Under the pieces are notes generated by a model. That model searched no databases. It had not been told where the DNA came from and saw only the letters and a program-made list of their open reading frames with translations. A program made the translations under genes and the position numbers. Below are positions 7,689 to 15,777 of a stretch of DNA of 50,598 bases, piece by piece. Origin of the DNA: Gammaproteobacteria bacterium (lineage in GTDB: Bacteria; Pseudomonadota; Gammaproteobacteria; Pseudomonadales; Pseudohongiellaceae). Location: NCBI GenBank assembly GCA_008081045.1, contig VMDC01000054.1, positions 1-50,598 on the forward strand, read 5' to 3'. Position 1 is the stretch's first letter; each line of letters begins with the position of its first letter.

Positions 7689-9086
7689 CTAATTAATTAT
7701 TCTGCCCGGATTGAGAATCCCTCTGGGGTCTAATGCCTGTTTCAACGTTTTCATTAGGGCAATTTCTGCTTCACTCCGGCTGTGAGCAAGAAACGGTTTC
7801 TTCATCAGACCAATGCCGTGCTCAGCAGAGACCGAACCACCCAGCTCCTGTATTAACTGATAAATAATCGTGTCAATTTCAAGATGCAGGGATTGGGTCT
7901 CCGGTCCGACATTGATAATGATATGCACGTTACCGTCACCAATGTGCCCGAACAGTCCTATCACGGCGTCCGGCCATGACGCCCGCAATCGTCGCTCTAC
8001 TTCGTCACCGAAATAGCCCATATCAGCGATATCAAGGCTCACGTCATAGGCATGCATGAAGCCAATTCCCATGACCTCTGCAGCCCCGTCCCTGACTGCC
8101 CAGAGATTGGCTATCTTAACATCAGAATCCGCGATGATGGCTTCTGCCACCAATCCGGCTTCACTGGCTGAGCCGAGCGAGCTGACAAATTGCTCTCCAT
8201 CCGTATCCGGGTTGTTACCCATACTCTCAATCAGCACGTAGAAAGCATATTCCGTAGCCAGAGGAACCGTGATGTGACTGACTTTTTCGTCAATGAGCCG
8301 GTACGCGTTGTTCCAGATCACTTCGAAGGCGGAAAGATTGGCACCTAACTCCGACTGCATGTGCATGAGTAAGCGCGACACGTCGGAAAAACTCCGCACC
8401 GCGCACAGCGCGACCGACTGGCTGCTCGGTTTCGCCGACAGCTTCAGAACAGCCCGGGTAATCACACCCAGCGTGCCTTCGCTGCCAATGAACAGCTGCT
8501 TGAGATCATACCCGGTATTGTTTTTCCTCAGCTTGTGCAGGCCGTCAATGACGGTGCCGTCCGCCAGCACCGCCTCCACACCAATCACCAGATCCCTGGT
8601 CATTCCGTATCTGATGACCCGGTTACCACCGGCATTGGTCGAAAGGTTGCCGCCAATCGTGCAGCTGCCACGGGCGCCCAGATCGAGTGGAAAAAGCAAG
8701 GCATGAGCATCAGCCTGTTCCTGAATTGTCTGCAGTTCAACCCCGGCCTCAACCGTCATCGTCGCGGTGACCGGATCAACCTCTATGACTGATTTCATCC
8801 GCTCAAAGCTCAGGGCGATTTCCCCCTCCAGCGGTGCGGCAGCTGATACCAGACCGGTCATGCCGCCCTGTGGCGCAATCGGCTGTTTGTGCGCGTGACA
8901 CAGCGCCAGAATTTGGGACACCTGCGGGGTGGACTCGGGACGCAATAATAAAGGCGGACGAATTGCACGGGCACCCATCCAGTCTTTGAAGTTTTTGCGC
9001 TCGATGTGCTCTCCTTCAAGAAAACCGGCTGATCCGACAATGGCTTTGAGTTGCTCGCACAGCGGCGTGCTCTTGATGTCCGTCAA
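7689..9086 (-). CDS. FAD-linked oxidase, GlcD/D-2-hydroxyacid dehydrogenase type
   Basis: A 465-residue flavoprotein with the start proposed here. The N-terminal half is a PCMH-type FAD domain (APQGGMTGL, GARGSCTIGGNLSTNAGG and GSEGTLGVIT signatures). The C-terminal half is a FAD-oxidase C domain with GHIGDGNVH, a His-containing metal/substrate motif, and SAEHGIGLMKK near the end. Family members oxidise D-lactate, glycolate, D-2-hydroxyglutarate or related acids. An upstream ATG at 9170 and a longer frame to 9317 are open. I chose TTG at 9086 because AGGAG lies 8 bases upstream, and the product then begins just before the helix where the family normally starts. First gene of a four-gene minus-strand operon. 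Confidence 0.85.
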   Translation of the reverse strand: MTDIKSTPLCEQLKAIVGSAGFLEGEHIERKNFKDWMGARAIRPPLLLRPESTPQVSQILALCHAHKQPIAPQGGMTGLVSAAAPLEGEIALSFERMKSVIEVDPVTATMTVEAGVELQTIQEQADAHALLFPLDLGARGSCTIGGNLSTNAGGNRVIRYGMTRDLVIGVEAVLADGTVIDGLHKLRKNNTGYDLKQLFIGSEGTLGVITRAVLKLSAKPSSQSVALCAVRSFSDVSRLLMHMQSELGANLSAFEVIWNNAYRLIDEKVSHITVPLATEYAFYVLIESMGNNPDTDGEQFVSSLGSASEAGLVAEAIIADSDVKIANLWAVRDGAAEVMGIGFMHAYDVSLDIADMGYFGDEVERRLRASWPDAVIGLFGHIGDGNVHIIINVGPETQSLHLEIDTIIYQLIQELGGSVSAEHGIGLMKKPFLAHSRSEAEIALMKTLKQALDPRGILNPGRIIN

Positions 9087-9094
9087 ATGCCTGA

Positions 9095-9099
9095 CTCCT
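9095..9099 (-). promoter_or_regulatory. Shine-Dalgarno site deciding the TTG start of the FAD-linked oxidase
   Basis: AGGAG on the minus strand lies 8 bases before TTG at 9086-9084. The alternative ATG at 9170 has only a GGAAGG crowded against it. The TTG choice gives a protein of family-typical length. Confidence 0.6.
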
Positions 9100-9251
9100 G
9101 CCCGGGACAGAGATGAGGTTTGCCCGGACGCCAATAAAAACAGCGACAAATTTGAGTAAGATGGTAACATACCTTCCCACAATAAGAGCTCTGCTGAAAC
9201 ATCAGGCAGACCATCAATCAATACAGAGCAAAATCGGACAGCCAAATCACC

Positions 9252-9566
9252 ATGCACCGCCTGCTGAAATTTTACTGCCTGCCATTGCTGCTGGCCTCCT
9301 GCGGCAGTTGGGTGCAACTGACAGCTCCCGGGCAGCAGGTAGAGGTTCTCTCAGAAAGCCAGGTGAGCGCCTGTCAGCCGCTCGGCCGCGCCAGTTCATC
9401 CACTCTGGACAGGCTGCTGCTTGTCGAACGCAGCACCGCGCGCCAGCAAGATGAACTTCTGACCCTTGCGAGAAATGAAGCTGGGGATATGGGTGGCAAC
9501 GCCATTGTTCCGATGACAGCAGCTGCTGACGGGAAACAGAGTTTCGCAGTCTACCGCTGCCCCTGA
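9252..9566 (+). CDS. DUF4156-type small outer-membrane lipoprotein
   Basis: A 104-residue lipoprotein precursor. The N-terminus (MHRLLKFY then a Leu-rich core) ends in the lipobox LASC with Cys17. The mature part has VQLTAPGQQV (about 21-30), an ACQPLG segment (about 40-45), RNEA (74-77) with GGNAIVPM (about 81-88), and a terminal FAVYRC, a pattern I recall from DUF4156 proteins. Cys41 and Cys103 could form a disulphide. Function is unknown. It is divergent from the FAD-linked oxidase gene and 160 bases upstream of the RND exporter, with a dyad between. Confidence 0.75.
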   Translation: MHRLLKFYCLPLLLASCGSWVQLTAPGQQVEVLSESQVSACQPLGRASSSTLDRLLLVERSTARQQDELLTLARNEAGDMGGNAIVPMTAAADGKQSFAVYRCP

Positions 9567-9628
9567 TCAGACAGACCCTGTCATTGGATGTCCTGACAGC
9601 ACCGGCGGCAGTCCGAGTGGCAAAAACT

Positions 9629-9650
9629 TGAATTGCATCACGCCAATTCA
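9629..9650. promoter_or_regulatory. 22-bp dyad upstream of the RND exporter operon (candidate operator)
   Basis: TGAATTG (9629-9635) and CAATTCA (9644-9650) are perfect 7-base inverted arms with an 8-base spacer, 76 bases upstream of the exporter start codon. This is the usual size of a dimeric repressor site at an efflux operon. No regulator gene is adjacent, so the binding protein is unknown. Confidence 0.4.
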
Positions 9651-9726
9651 GTCGACAGAAGAAGTAACCTGAGCCTGGTGAGCACCCGCTCTGCGAGTTC
9701 TGCCAGTCAACGCTGGAACCTGAAGT

Positions 9727-12471
9727 ATGGAAAAACTGCTGATCACACTGAGTGACGCTTTTGCACAGGTGCCCAACCGGGTCCTGCGCTATAAGCATTT
9801 CGTGCTTAGCGGTCTGATCGTCATCAGTCTGCTCATGGTGTGGGGGATCTTTACGCGCACCGAACTCGACATGACAACCGACAGTTTTCTGGATCAGGAA
9901 GATCCCTCGATGCTGGCGCTTAATGAATATCGTCGCCAGTTTGGCAGCGACGATTCAGTCTTTCTGGTGTACCGGGCCAAAGACGGGGATGTATTCTCGC
10001 GAGAATCTTTGCTGGCCATTCAGCAGTTAACCGATGACCTGCGCTATTGGCAGCAACTGCGCCCGGAAGATTACCCTGACGCGATCAACGGCATCGACCT
10101 CGACTTCAATGAGTTGAATCATGTGCGACGCGTGCAGTCAATCGCCAACCTCCGCTTCCAGGAAAATCAGGGAGATACGCTGCTCTCCAATCGTCTGGTA
10201 CCTGAACAACTCCCTGAATCGGATGACGAACTCGCGGCGATCAAAACGCGCGCCCTGAATCAGCAGGATTATCTGCTGGCGTTCTATTCGGCTGATGCCC
10301 GCTACGGCGCGGTGATGATACAAACCGATTTTGGCGCTCAGCCAGTCGAGGGCTATGAGCCGGCGGTAAACGCCACTGACATCGTGCTGGATGACAGCTT
10401 CATCGACTTTGATGCCTTTGCCGCTGATGACAGCTTCGACCTCGACTTTGATGAATCGGCGCAGATCCAGGAAGTCTCGTTCGAGCCGGTGGACATGTTG
10501 GGGTACACCAATTTTCATCTCATGACTAAGGCACTGTATGAGAAATACGATGAACAATTCGAGTTCTTCCCCGTAGGCAATCCGCCTATGATGGAATTTA
10601 TGATGGACACACTGTCCCAGATGCAGGTTCTGGGTCTGGTGATGATTCTGATCTTTACCCTGCTGCTCTACATCCTGTTCAGAAGCTTCAGCGCGGTTCT
10701 TTGGCCGATGGTGACCATCGCGGCGAGCATGGCATGGACCTGGGGTTTCACGGTGTGGTTGGGTGTGACCATCTCACAGATGATTTCCTTGACCGTGCTG
10801 CTGGTGTTTGCCGTCGGGATTGCTGATTGCGTTCACGTGATGAGCGCCTATTTCAGCTTTCGACGCCAGGGTGATGACCACTACGATGCCCTGTCCAAAT
10901 CCTACGGCAAGACAGGCCTGGCCATCATGGTGACAACGATCACCACCATGGCCGGCGTTCTGGCCCTGACCACTTCGGAACTGGTGCCGATTCAGGTCTT
11001 CGGCATGATGTCTGCCTTTGGCGTCGTGATGGCTTTCTTTTTTACCCTGGTCTTGCTGCCCATCCTCCTTGATCTCTGGCACCCGGGTGCTCCGGCAGCG
11101 GATGATGCCAGCCTGGCCGACAGGCTGGGCGATCGGTGGAACAGGCTCAGCAGCAGCACCAAGACAGGCACGGCCCTGGTCTATGTCGTCGCCGTGTACC
11201 TGATGCTGGGGCCATGGGTCGGCACGTATATTACGGTGATCTCGCTGCTCACCTATGTTGTGGTCAACTGGCAACTTGCCATCCTCTCAGCGGTACCAAA
11301 CTTTGTGGCACAACGACCCTGGCTGGTGCTGAGCGTATTCGCCGGCCTGTTCGCGCTCTGCTCCTATGGCATGACGCTGATTCGCATCGACTCCAACATG
11401 ACCGAACTCACCAAAGAAGGCAGCGCCATTCGGGTCGCCTATGAGACCGTTGACGAAAATATGGCCGGCGCCATGTCCATGGTGATCATGGTTGATACCC
11501 ACACGTCCGACGGGCTGTACAATCCGCGCCTGATGCAGGCTATGGATCAGCTGCAGAATCGCATTGAAACCCGCTATTCCGATCAGGTCACCCGCACCAA
11601 CTCACTGGCCAATATCGTCAAGGATACCTACCAGATCATGAGCGATGATGATCCGGCCTATTATCGGGTGCCAGATGATGCTCAGATGATTTCGCAGCTT
11701 CTCTATCTGTTCAACAGCGCCAACCCCGAAGACCGTCGAGCACTGGTATCAGACGACTACAGCCGCTCCCATATTTCACTGAATATTTACAACGCCGGGA
11801 GCTATCAGTACCAGCGCTTTTTCGAGGAAATCTCACAGGAGATCGATGAGGTATTCGGGCCGCTCGAATCGGAATTTCCCGAACTGGAAGTCTACCTGAC
11901 CGGCTCGATGGCGCTGTTGATGCGCATGGCAGACGAGGTGGCTAATTCGCAGTTCTCCAGCTTTACTTTCGCCATTGCAGTCATCAGCGTCATCATGATC
12001 ATAACGCTTGGCTCCTTCCAGGGCGGAATCATGGCGATGATCCCGAACATGATTCCGGCACTGCTCGGGTTCGGCCTGATGGGTCTTCTGGGTATTGCGC
12101 TGGATACCGATACCCTGTTGATCGCGCCACTGATCATTGGCATTGCAGTGGATGACACGATTCATTTCATGACGCATTATCGGGTGGAGCTGATCCGCAC
12201 CGGCAGCATCAGTGAAAGCCTGGTATCCACTATTCGCGATGTCGGTCAGGCAGTCATGTTCACCACCATGGTGCTGGGCCTGGGTTTTGCCCTGCTCAGC
12301 TTCTCCGATTATCTTGGTATGGCCAAAATGGGTTTCTTCGGCTCGGCAGCGATCTTTGTTGCTCTGCTGTGTGATTTGTTTCTGATACCGGCCATGATTA
12401 TCATCTTCAAACCGACCTTCGGCGTGAAAGACGCAGACACCCGAATTCATTTCAGGGAGAAAATGGCATGA
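9727..12471 (+). CDS. RND-superfamily exporter of the MMPL/HpnN-like type
   Basis: A 914-residue inner-membrane protein with two RND halves. TM1 is about 28-43, then a periplasmic loop to about 298, then five helices (about 299-450) including GIADCVHVM with membrane Asp367. The second half has its TM near 534-552, a second periplasmic loop, and a final helical bundle with GIAVDDTIHF, the proton-relay motif. Such exporters move lipids or hydrophobic molecules using the proton gradient. Odd points are an Asp-rich insert at 218-243 in the first loop and an additional hydrophobic pair at about 482-516 between halves. The stop overlaps the start of the LolA-like gene (ATGA). A weak Shine-Dalgarno precedes the ATG. 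Confidence 0.9.
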   Translation: MEKLLITLSDAFAQVPNRVLRYKHFVLSGLIVISLLMVWGIFTRTELDMTTDSFLDQEDPSMLALNEYRRQFGSDDSVFLVYRAKDGDVFSRESLLAIQQLTDDLRYWQQLRPEDYPDAINGIDLDFNELNHVRRVQSIANLRFQENQGDTLLSNRLVPEQLPESDDELAAIKTRALNQQDYLLAFYSADARYGAVMIQTDFGAQPVEGYEPAVNATDIVLDDSFIDFDAFAADDSFDLDFDESAQIQEVSFEPVDMLGYTNFHLMTKALYEKYDEQFEFFPVGNPPMMEFMMDTLSQMQVLGLVMILIFTLLLYILFRSFSAVLWPMVTIAASMAWTWGFTVWLGVTISQMISLTVLLVFAVGIADCVHVMSAYFSFRRQGDDHYDALSKSYGKTGLAIMVTTITTMAGVLALTTSELVPIQVFGMMSAFGVVMAFFFTLVLLPILLDLWHPGAPAADDASLADRLGDRWNRLSSSTKTGTALVYVVAVYLMLGPWVGTYITVISLLTYVVVNWQLAILSAVPNFVAQRPWLVLSVFAGLFALCSYGMTLIRIDSNMTELTKEGSAIRVAYETVDENMAGAMSMVIMVDTHTSDGLYNPRLMQAMDQLQNRIETRYSDQVTRTNSLANIVKDTYQIMSDDDPAYYRVPDDAQMISQLLYLFNSANPEDRRALVSDDYSRSHISLNIYNAGSYQYQRFFEEISQEIDEVFGPLESEFPELEVYLTGSMALLMRMADEVANSQFSSFTFAIAVISVIMIITLGSFQGGIMAMIPNMIPALLGFGLMGLLGIALDTDTLLIAPLIIGIAVDDTIHFMTHYRVELIRTGSISESLVSTIRDVGQAVMFTTMVLGLGFALLSFSDYLGMAKMGFFGSAAIFVALLCDLFLIPAMIIIFKPTFGVKDADTRIHFREKMA

Positions 12472-13355
12472 CCTCTCAGCGACTGCTCTGGACCTTACTC
12501 ATCGGGAGTATTTTCGGCGCGCCGGCGTCTGCCCAGAATCTTTCAGGACTGGAAATCATGGAGCGGGTGGAGGAGAGCCAGCGCGCGACTTCAGACTCAG
12601 CGTTCAATCGCATGCAGCTGTCCACTTGCCGGTTCGGCATCAAGGACAACCGTATTACCTGCGCTGAGCGCCCCCGGATCAAGTCTCTGGAATCAGTGGG
12701 CAAGAACTACGGTGAAGACGGCAAGGATACGAAAAACGTAACCATCGTCCAGGAGCCTGCGGCAGAGCGTGGCGTCGGCATGCTCTCTTTCTCCTACGAC
12801 GACACGCAGCGCGACAACGAAACCTGGCTTTACCTCTCTGCCCTCGGCCGGGTAAAGCGTATCGCCAGCGGAAACTCTGACGACGACGCGGAACCCGCCT
12901 CAGTGTTTGGTTCCGAATTCACCACCGAAGACACCGATACAGGCAAACTGGAAGAGTACGAAATCAACGTCCTTGAGGAAACGACAGAGTCGGGCCGGGA
13001 AGTGTGGAAAATCGAGCTGATCCCGAACGCGGAGCGCGCTCGGAAATCACGCTATTCCAGAACCGTCAATTACGTGGACAAAGAGCGTTTTGTCGTGCTG
13101 CGAGTCGAAATGTTTGATCAGTACGACAATGAAATCAAACGACTGCTGGCATCGCGGGTAGAGCTGGTCAATGATATCTGGATGGCCCGCTCACTTACCA
13201 TGATGAATCTGGTCAGCAACCGCCTCTCAAACATGGCCTTCCTTGAAATCTATACGGATGTCGATGTGGAAGATGAATTCCTGACCACCCGCACGCTCAC
13301 CGATGTTGCGTTTCGGGAATCTGAGCTGGAAAAGCTCAGGCAGCAGGTGGATTGA
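12468..13355 (+). CDS. Outer membrane lipoprotein-sorting (LolA-like) periplasmic protein
   Basis: A 295-residue protein with a signal peptide (about 1-22, ending ASAQ). The body fits the LolA/LolB-like lipid-binding fold of the COG2834 type: long antiparallel strands, with LSALGRVKRI (about 124-133) and a GSEFTTEDT segment (about 145-153) typical of the group. Members encoded with RND exporters are thought to shuttle a hydrophobic cargo across the periplasm. The start overlaps the RND gene stop by 4 bases and the barrel gene follows 10 bases later, so the three are almost certainly produced together. It is not the housekeeping LolA, which is shorter and found in another context. Confidence 0.8.
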   Translation: MTSQRLLWTLLIGSIFGAPASAQNLSGLEIMERVEESQRATSDSAFNRMQLSTCRFGIKDNRITCAERPRIKSLESVGKNYGEDGKDTKNVTIVQEPAAERGVGMLSFSYDDTQRDNETWLYLSALGRVKRIASGNSDDDAEPASVFGSEFTTEDTDTGKLEEYEINVLEETTESGREVWKIELIPNAERARKSRYSRTVNYVDKERFVVLRVEMFDQYDNEIKRLLASRVELVNDIWMARSLTMMNLVSNRLSNMAFLEIYTDVDVEDEFLTTRTLTDVAFRESELEKLRQQVD

Positions 13356-13365
13356 TTCTGTCATC

Positions 13366-14811
13366 ATGGTTCTTCTGCGAATCGCCGGATTGGCTCTGGC
13401 TCTGGCCTCGCTTCTCTGCCCTGCCTTATTGCTGGCCCATCAGGATGAGCCCCTGATCCTTGACCCCGATGTCAGCTTCGATCCCGGCATCGACTTTGGC
13501 TTCGATGAAGACATTTTCAGCGGGGCCTTCGAACAGGAAAGTGACAAATCGCCGACTGCCAAGTGGTTTGAAGATTTCACCATCCGCATCAGCCAATCGA
13601 CCTCCGGGCAGGCCAATAATCACGCCATCGATCTGGGCCCCTTCGGCAGCTTTCCCAAGGAAGCCGATCTGGAGACCAATCGGCTCCAGTTCAATGTCCG
13701 CTACCAGAACGCTTTCGCTCCCGGCTGGGTGCTGCAGGGAAGCATGTGGTATCGCGTATACTGGAATCAGGATTATGAATATGTCAGTAACGGGGACGCT
13801 GTAGAAACCGAAGGGCAGCTGAACGATCTGTTTATCCAGCGCAGCAGCGGCAAGCACAGCTTTAAACTCGGCCGTCAGACCGTTGTCTGGGGCGAAACCG
13901 TCGGCAATTCCGTACTTGATATCATCAACAACAGCGAGTTTCGCGATTTTACGATCATCGACATCGAAGACGCTCGCCTGAGTCAGGCTATGCTGGTCTG
14001 GGATTATTTCGATTCAGCCAACAACAGCAGTCTGTCGACCTTCGTCAACCTCTATCCCGAGTTCAATCCGGCCCCCATACGCGGCAGCCCGCTGTTTTTT
14101 GACCCCGGTTTCAACCTGCCGGACTACGACCGCGACGGGAAGGTCCTGATTGAAGCCGGCACGCAATGGAAAAAATCGTTTGAAGGCAGCGATATTGCGG
14201 TCATGGCAGCCTATCTGTATGAGAATCAGCTGCGGTACGACCCACCCCTGCCCGACACACCCGACGCCCGGCCTGACATCAACGATTTTTTCCTGTTGGG
14301 TTTCAGTGCGAATCGGGCGATAGGTAGGCTCCTGCTCAACTTTGATCTTGCCTTCAGCCACAACATTCTTGCAGACAGCTTTGCTTTTCCCGGGACCAGT
14401 TCGCTTTCGGCTCCGATCAACCTTCGAAAGGATCAGTTGGGCACGTCCTTCGGTTTTGAATATGCTATCGACAACGATCAGAACGTCAGCCTGGGCATTC
14501 AGGCGCAGACCCTGCTCGATGAAAAAGAAGGCCTGTTGCCCGGACAGGCGCTGACCAATGACGGCGTTTTCGGTAGCTGGCTGGTCCGCTACAGCAACGC
14601 CCTGAGAAACGGCGACCTCAATCTGTCGGCGACTCTGCAGGGAGATTTGTCAGCACAGTCCCTGCTGGTGTTTCTGGGGCTGGACTACACCATTAATGAC
14701 AATTGGTCAGTCAGCTCCCAAATTATCAGCATAACTGCTAAAACCGGGTCATTTCTGACTTTTTTTGACGAAGATCTTCGTCTGGGAACCACCCTGACCT
14801 ACACATTCTGA
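13366..14811 (+). CDS. Outer-membrane beta-barrel protein (DUF1302-like)
   Basis: A 481-residue precursor. I start it at the ATG at 13366 because it opens directly into a signal peptide (MVLLRIAG, Leu/Ala core, then ALLLAHQ); an upstream in-frame ATG at 13303 lies inside the LolA-like gene. The mature protein begins with an acidic stretch (about 27-60), then alternating barrel strands, including KLGRQTVVWGE (about 167-177), a motif shared with DUF1302/alginate-export-type porins. It ends with the strand LGTTLTYTF and a terminal Phe, the usual signal for outer-membrane assembly. It is likely the exit channel or acceptor of the RND/LolA-like system. The exact family is uncertain. Confidence 0.75.
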   Translation: MVLLRIAGLALALASLLCPALLLAHQDEPLILDPDVSFDPGIDFGFDEDIFSGAFEQESDKSPTAKWFEDFTIRISQSTSGQANNHAIDLGPFGSFPKEADLETNRLQFNVRYQNAFAPGWVLQGSMWYRVYWNQDYEYVSNGDAVETEGQLNDLFIQRSSGKHSFKLGRQTVVWGETVGNSVLDIINNSEFRDFTIIDIEDARLSQAMLVWDYFDSANNSSLSTFVNLYPEFNPAPIRGSPLFFDPGFNLPDYDRDGKVLIEAGTQWKKSFEGSDIAVMAAYLYENQLRYDPPLPDTPDARPDINDFFLLGFSANRAIGRLLLNFDLAFSHNILADSFAFPGTSSLSAPINLRKDQLGTSFGFEYAIDNDQNVSLGIQAQTLLDEKEGLLPGQALTNDGVFGSWLVRYSNALRNGDLNLSATLQGDLSAQSLLVFLGLDYTINDNWSVSSQIISITAKTGSFLTFFDEDLRLGTTLTYTF

Positions 14812-14861
14812 GACAGTCATCACGATTCAGAGCAGACGATCGATCCGACACCGAGGATATC

Positions 14862-15758
14862 ATGCACAACCGACAAGCACCGATTCAGGAAGAGCGTTCT
14901 AAAGCGCTGGGCAAACTGACCTTGGCCGGCAGTCTCGCGCTGCTGCTCATTGCGAGCTTAATGGCCTTTCAGTTTTACTCCCAGTACCGGCTACAGAGCG
15001 ATCAGTTGAGCCAGGTTCAGACGCTGCTGAACGAGATGCGCGCGGAACTGGACGGGTTTGCTGAGCAGCGCATCAGCTATGAATCGCAGATTGCCGGCCT
15101 GAACCGGGAACTCAGCGCCAGCCGGGACACTGCGGCAGCACTGAATAACGAACTCGCGCTGGCGCAAGAGCAGATCAGCCCTGATCTCTCTAGAATTGAG
15201 CAGCAAATTCGTCAGAGGGTCATTCGTGAAGTAGAAAGCCAGCAGCAGCAAAACGATCTGCCGACCCGAACCCGCTTGCTTCAGCAGCTGGCCAGTCTAG
15301 AGCGGGAGGAGCTGGCCGAAATCATGAGCTTACAGAGCATTTATGGCGGTTTTTTGCAGGCGCTTGACGTCTCAGACGAGAGAATGGAGGAAATCGTCGA
15401 CGCATTGACAAGCCAGATTGCGGAAAACAATCGCGCGCGCCGCGAGATCATCGAGGAAAACGTTGGCAACCCGGAGGGTCGTCGCTCAATCCGTCGGGAG
15501 CTTTTCGCCCTCGACTCCCCTTCGGCTCAGCGAGAGGCCGTTTCCTATTTTCTGGATGAGACAGAACTGGCAGTGTTCGACAGTTTCCAGGAGGAGCGCC
15601 AGCAGCAGCGTCAGATGTCCCGCACCGGTTTTTTCGGTAGCCCGGGCAGTCGTGCAGGCACTGTTATGTTCAATGAGAGTGTTACAACGGGACCGGATGG
15701 ACAGATCGAAACCCAAATCATAGAACTGGTTGTTCCCGACGATCCGTCGCCGAACTGA
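14862..15758 (+). CDS. Unrecognised inner-membrane coiled-coil protein with Spy/LTxxQ-like helical region
   Basis: A 298-residue protein that I cannot assign to a named family. A charged N-terminus is followed by one membrane helix (about 20-40), then a long predicted coiled coil (about 43-130, rich in Gln, Glu and Leu). A helical region (about 155-250) has LQALDVSDER and FLDETELAVFD spaced about 60 residues apart. The C-terminal tail (about 255-298) is Gly/Ser- and Thr-rich and probably flexible. The topology suggests a periplasmic domain anchored in the inner membrane. GAGGA lies just upstream of the ATG, and the gene follows the barrel gene by 50 bases, so it may be a fourth component of the export operon. 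Its helical region resembles the protein encoded at 19197. Confidence 0.65.
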   Translation: MHNRQAPIQEERSKALGKLTLAGSLALLLIASLMAFQFYSQYRLQSDQLSQVQTLLNEMRAELDGFAEQRISYESQIAGLNRELSASRDTAAALNNELALAQEQISPDLSRIEQQIRQRVIREVESQQQQNDLPTRTRLLQQLASLEREELAEIMSLQSIYGGFLQALDVSDERMEEIVDALTSQIAENNRARREIIEENVGNPEGRRSIRRELFALDSPSAQREAVSYFLDETELAVFDSFQEERQQQRQMSRTGFFGSPGSRAGTVMFNESVTTGPDGQIETQIIELVVPDDPSPN

Positions 15759-15760
15759 TC

Positions 15761-15777
15761 AATTCCTGTCAGGAATT
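15761..15777. repeat. 17-bp palindrome between convergent gene ends
   Basis: AATTCCTG and CAGGAATT flank a single T, a perfect inverted repeat at the meeting point of the coiled-coil gene (+) and the symporter gene (-), overlapping the 3' end of the latter. It could fold as a short hairpin and slow polymerase on either strand, but no clear U-tract follows it. It may be incidental. Confidence 0.3.
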
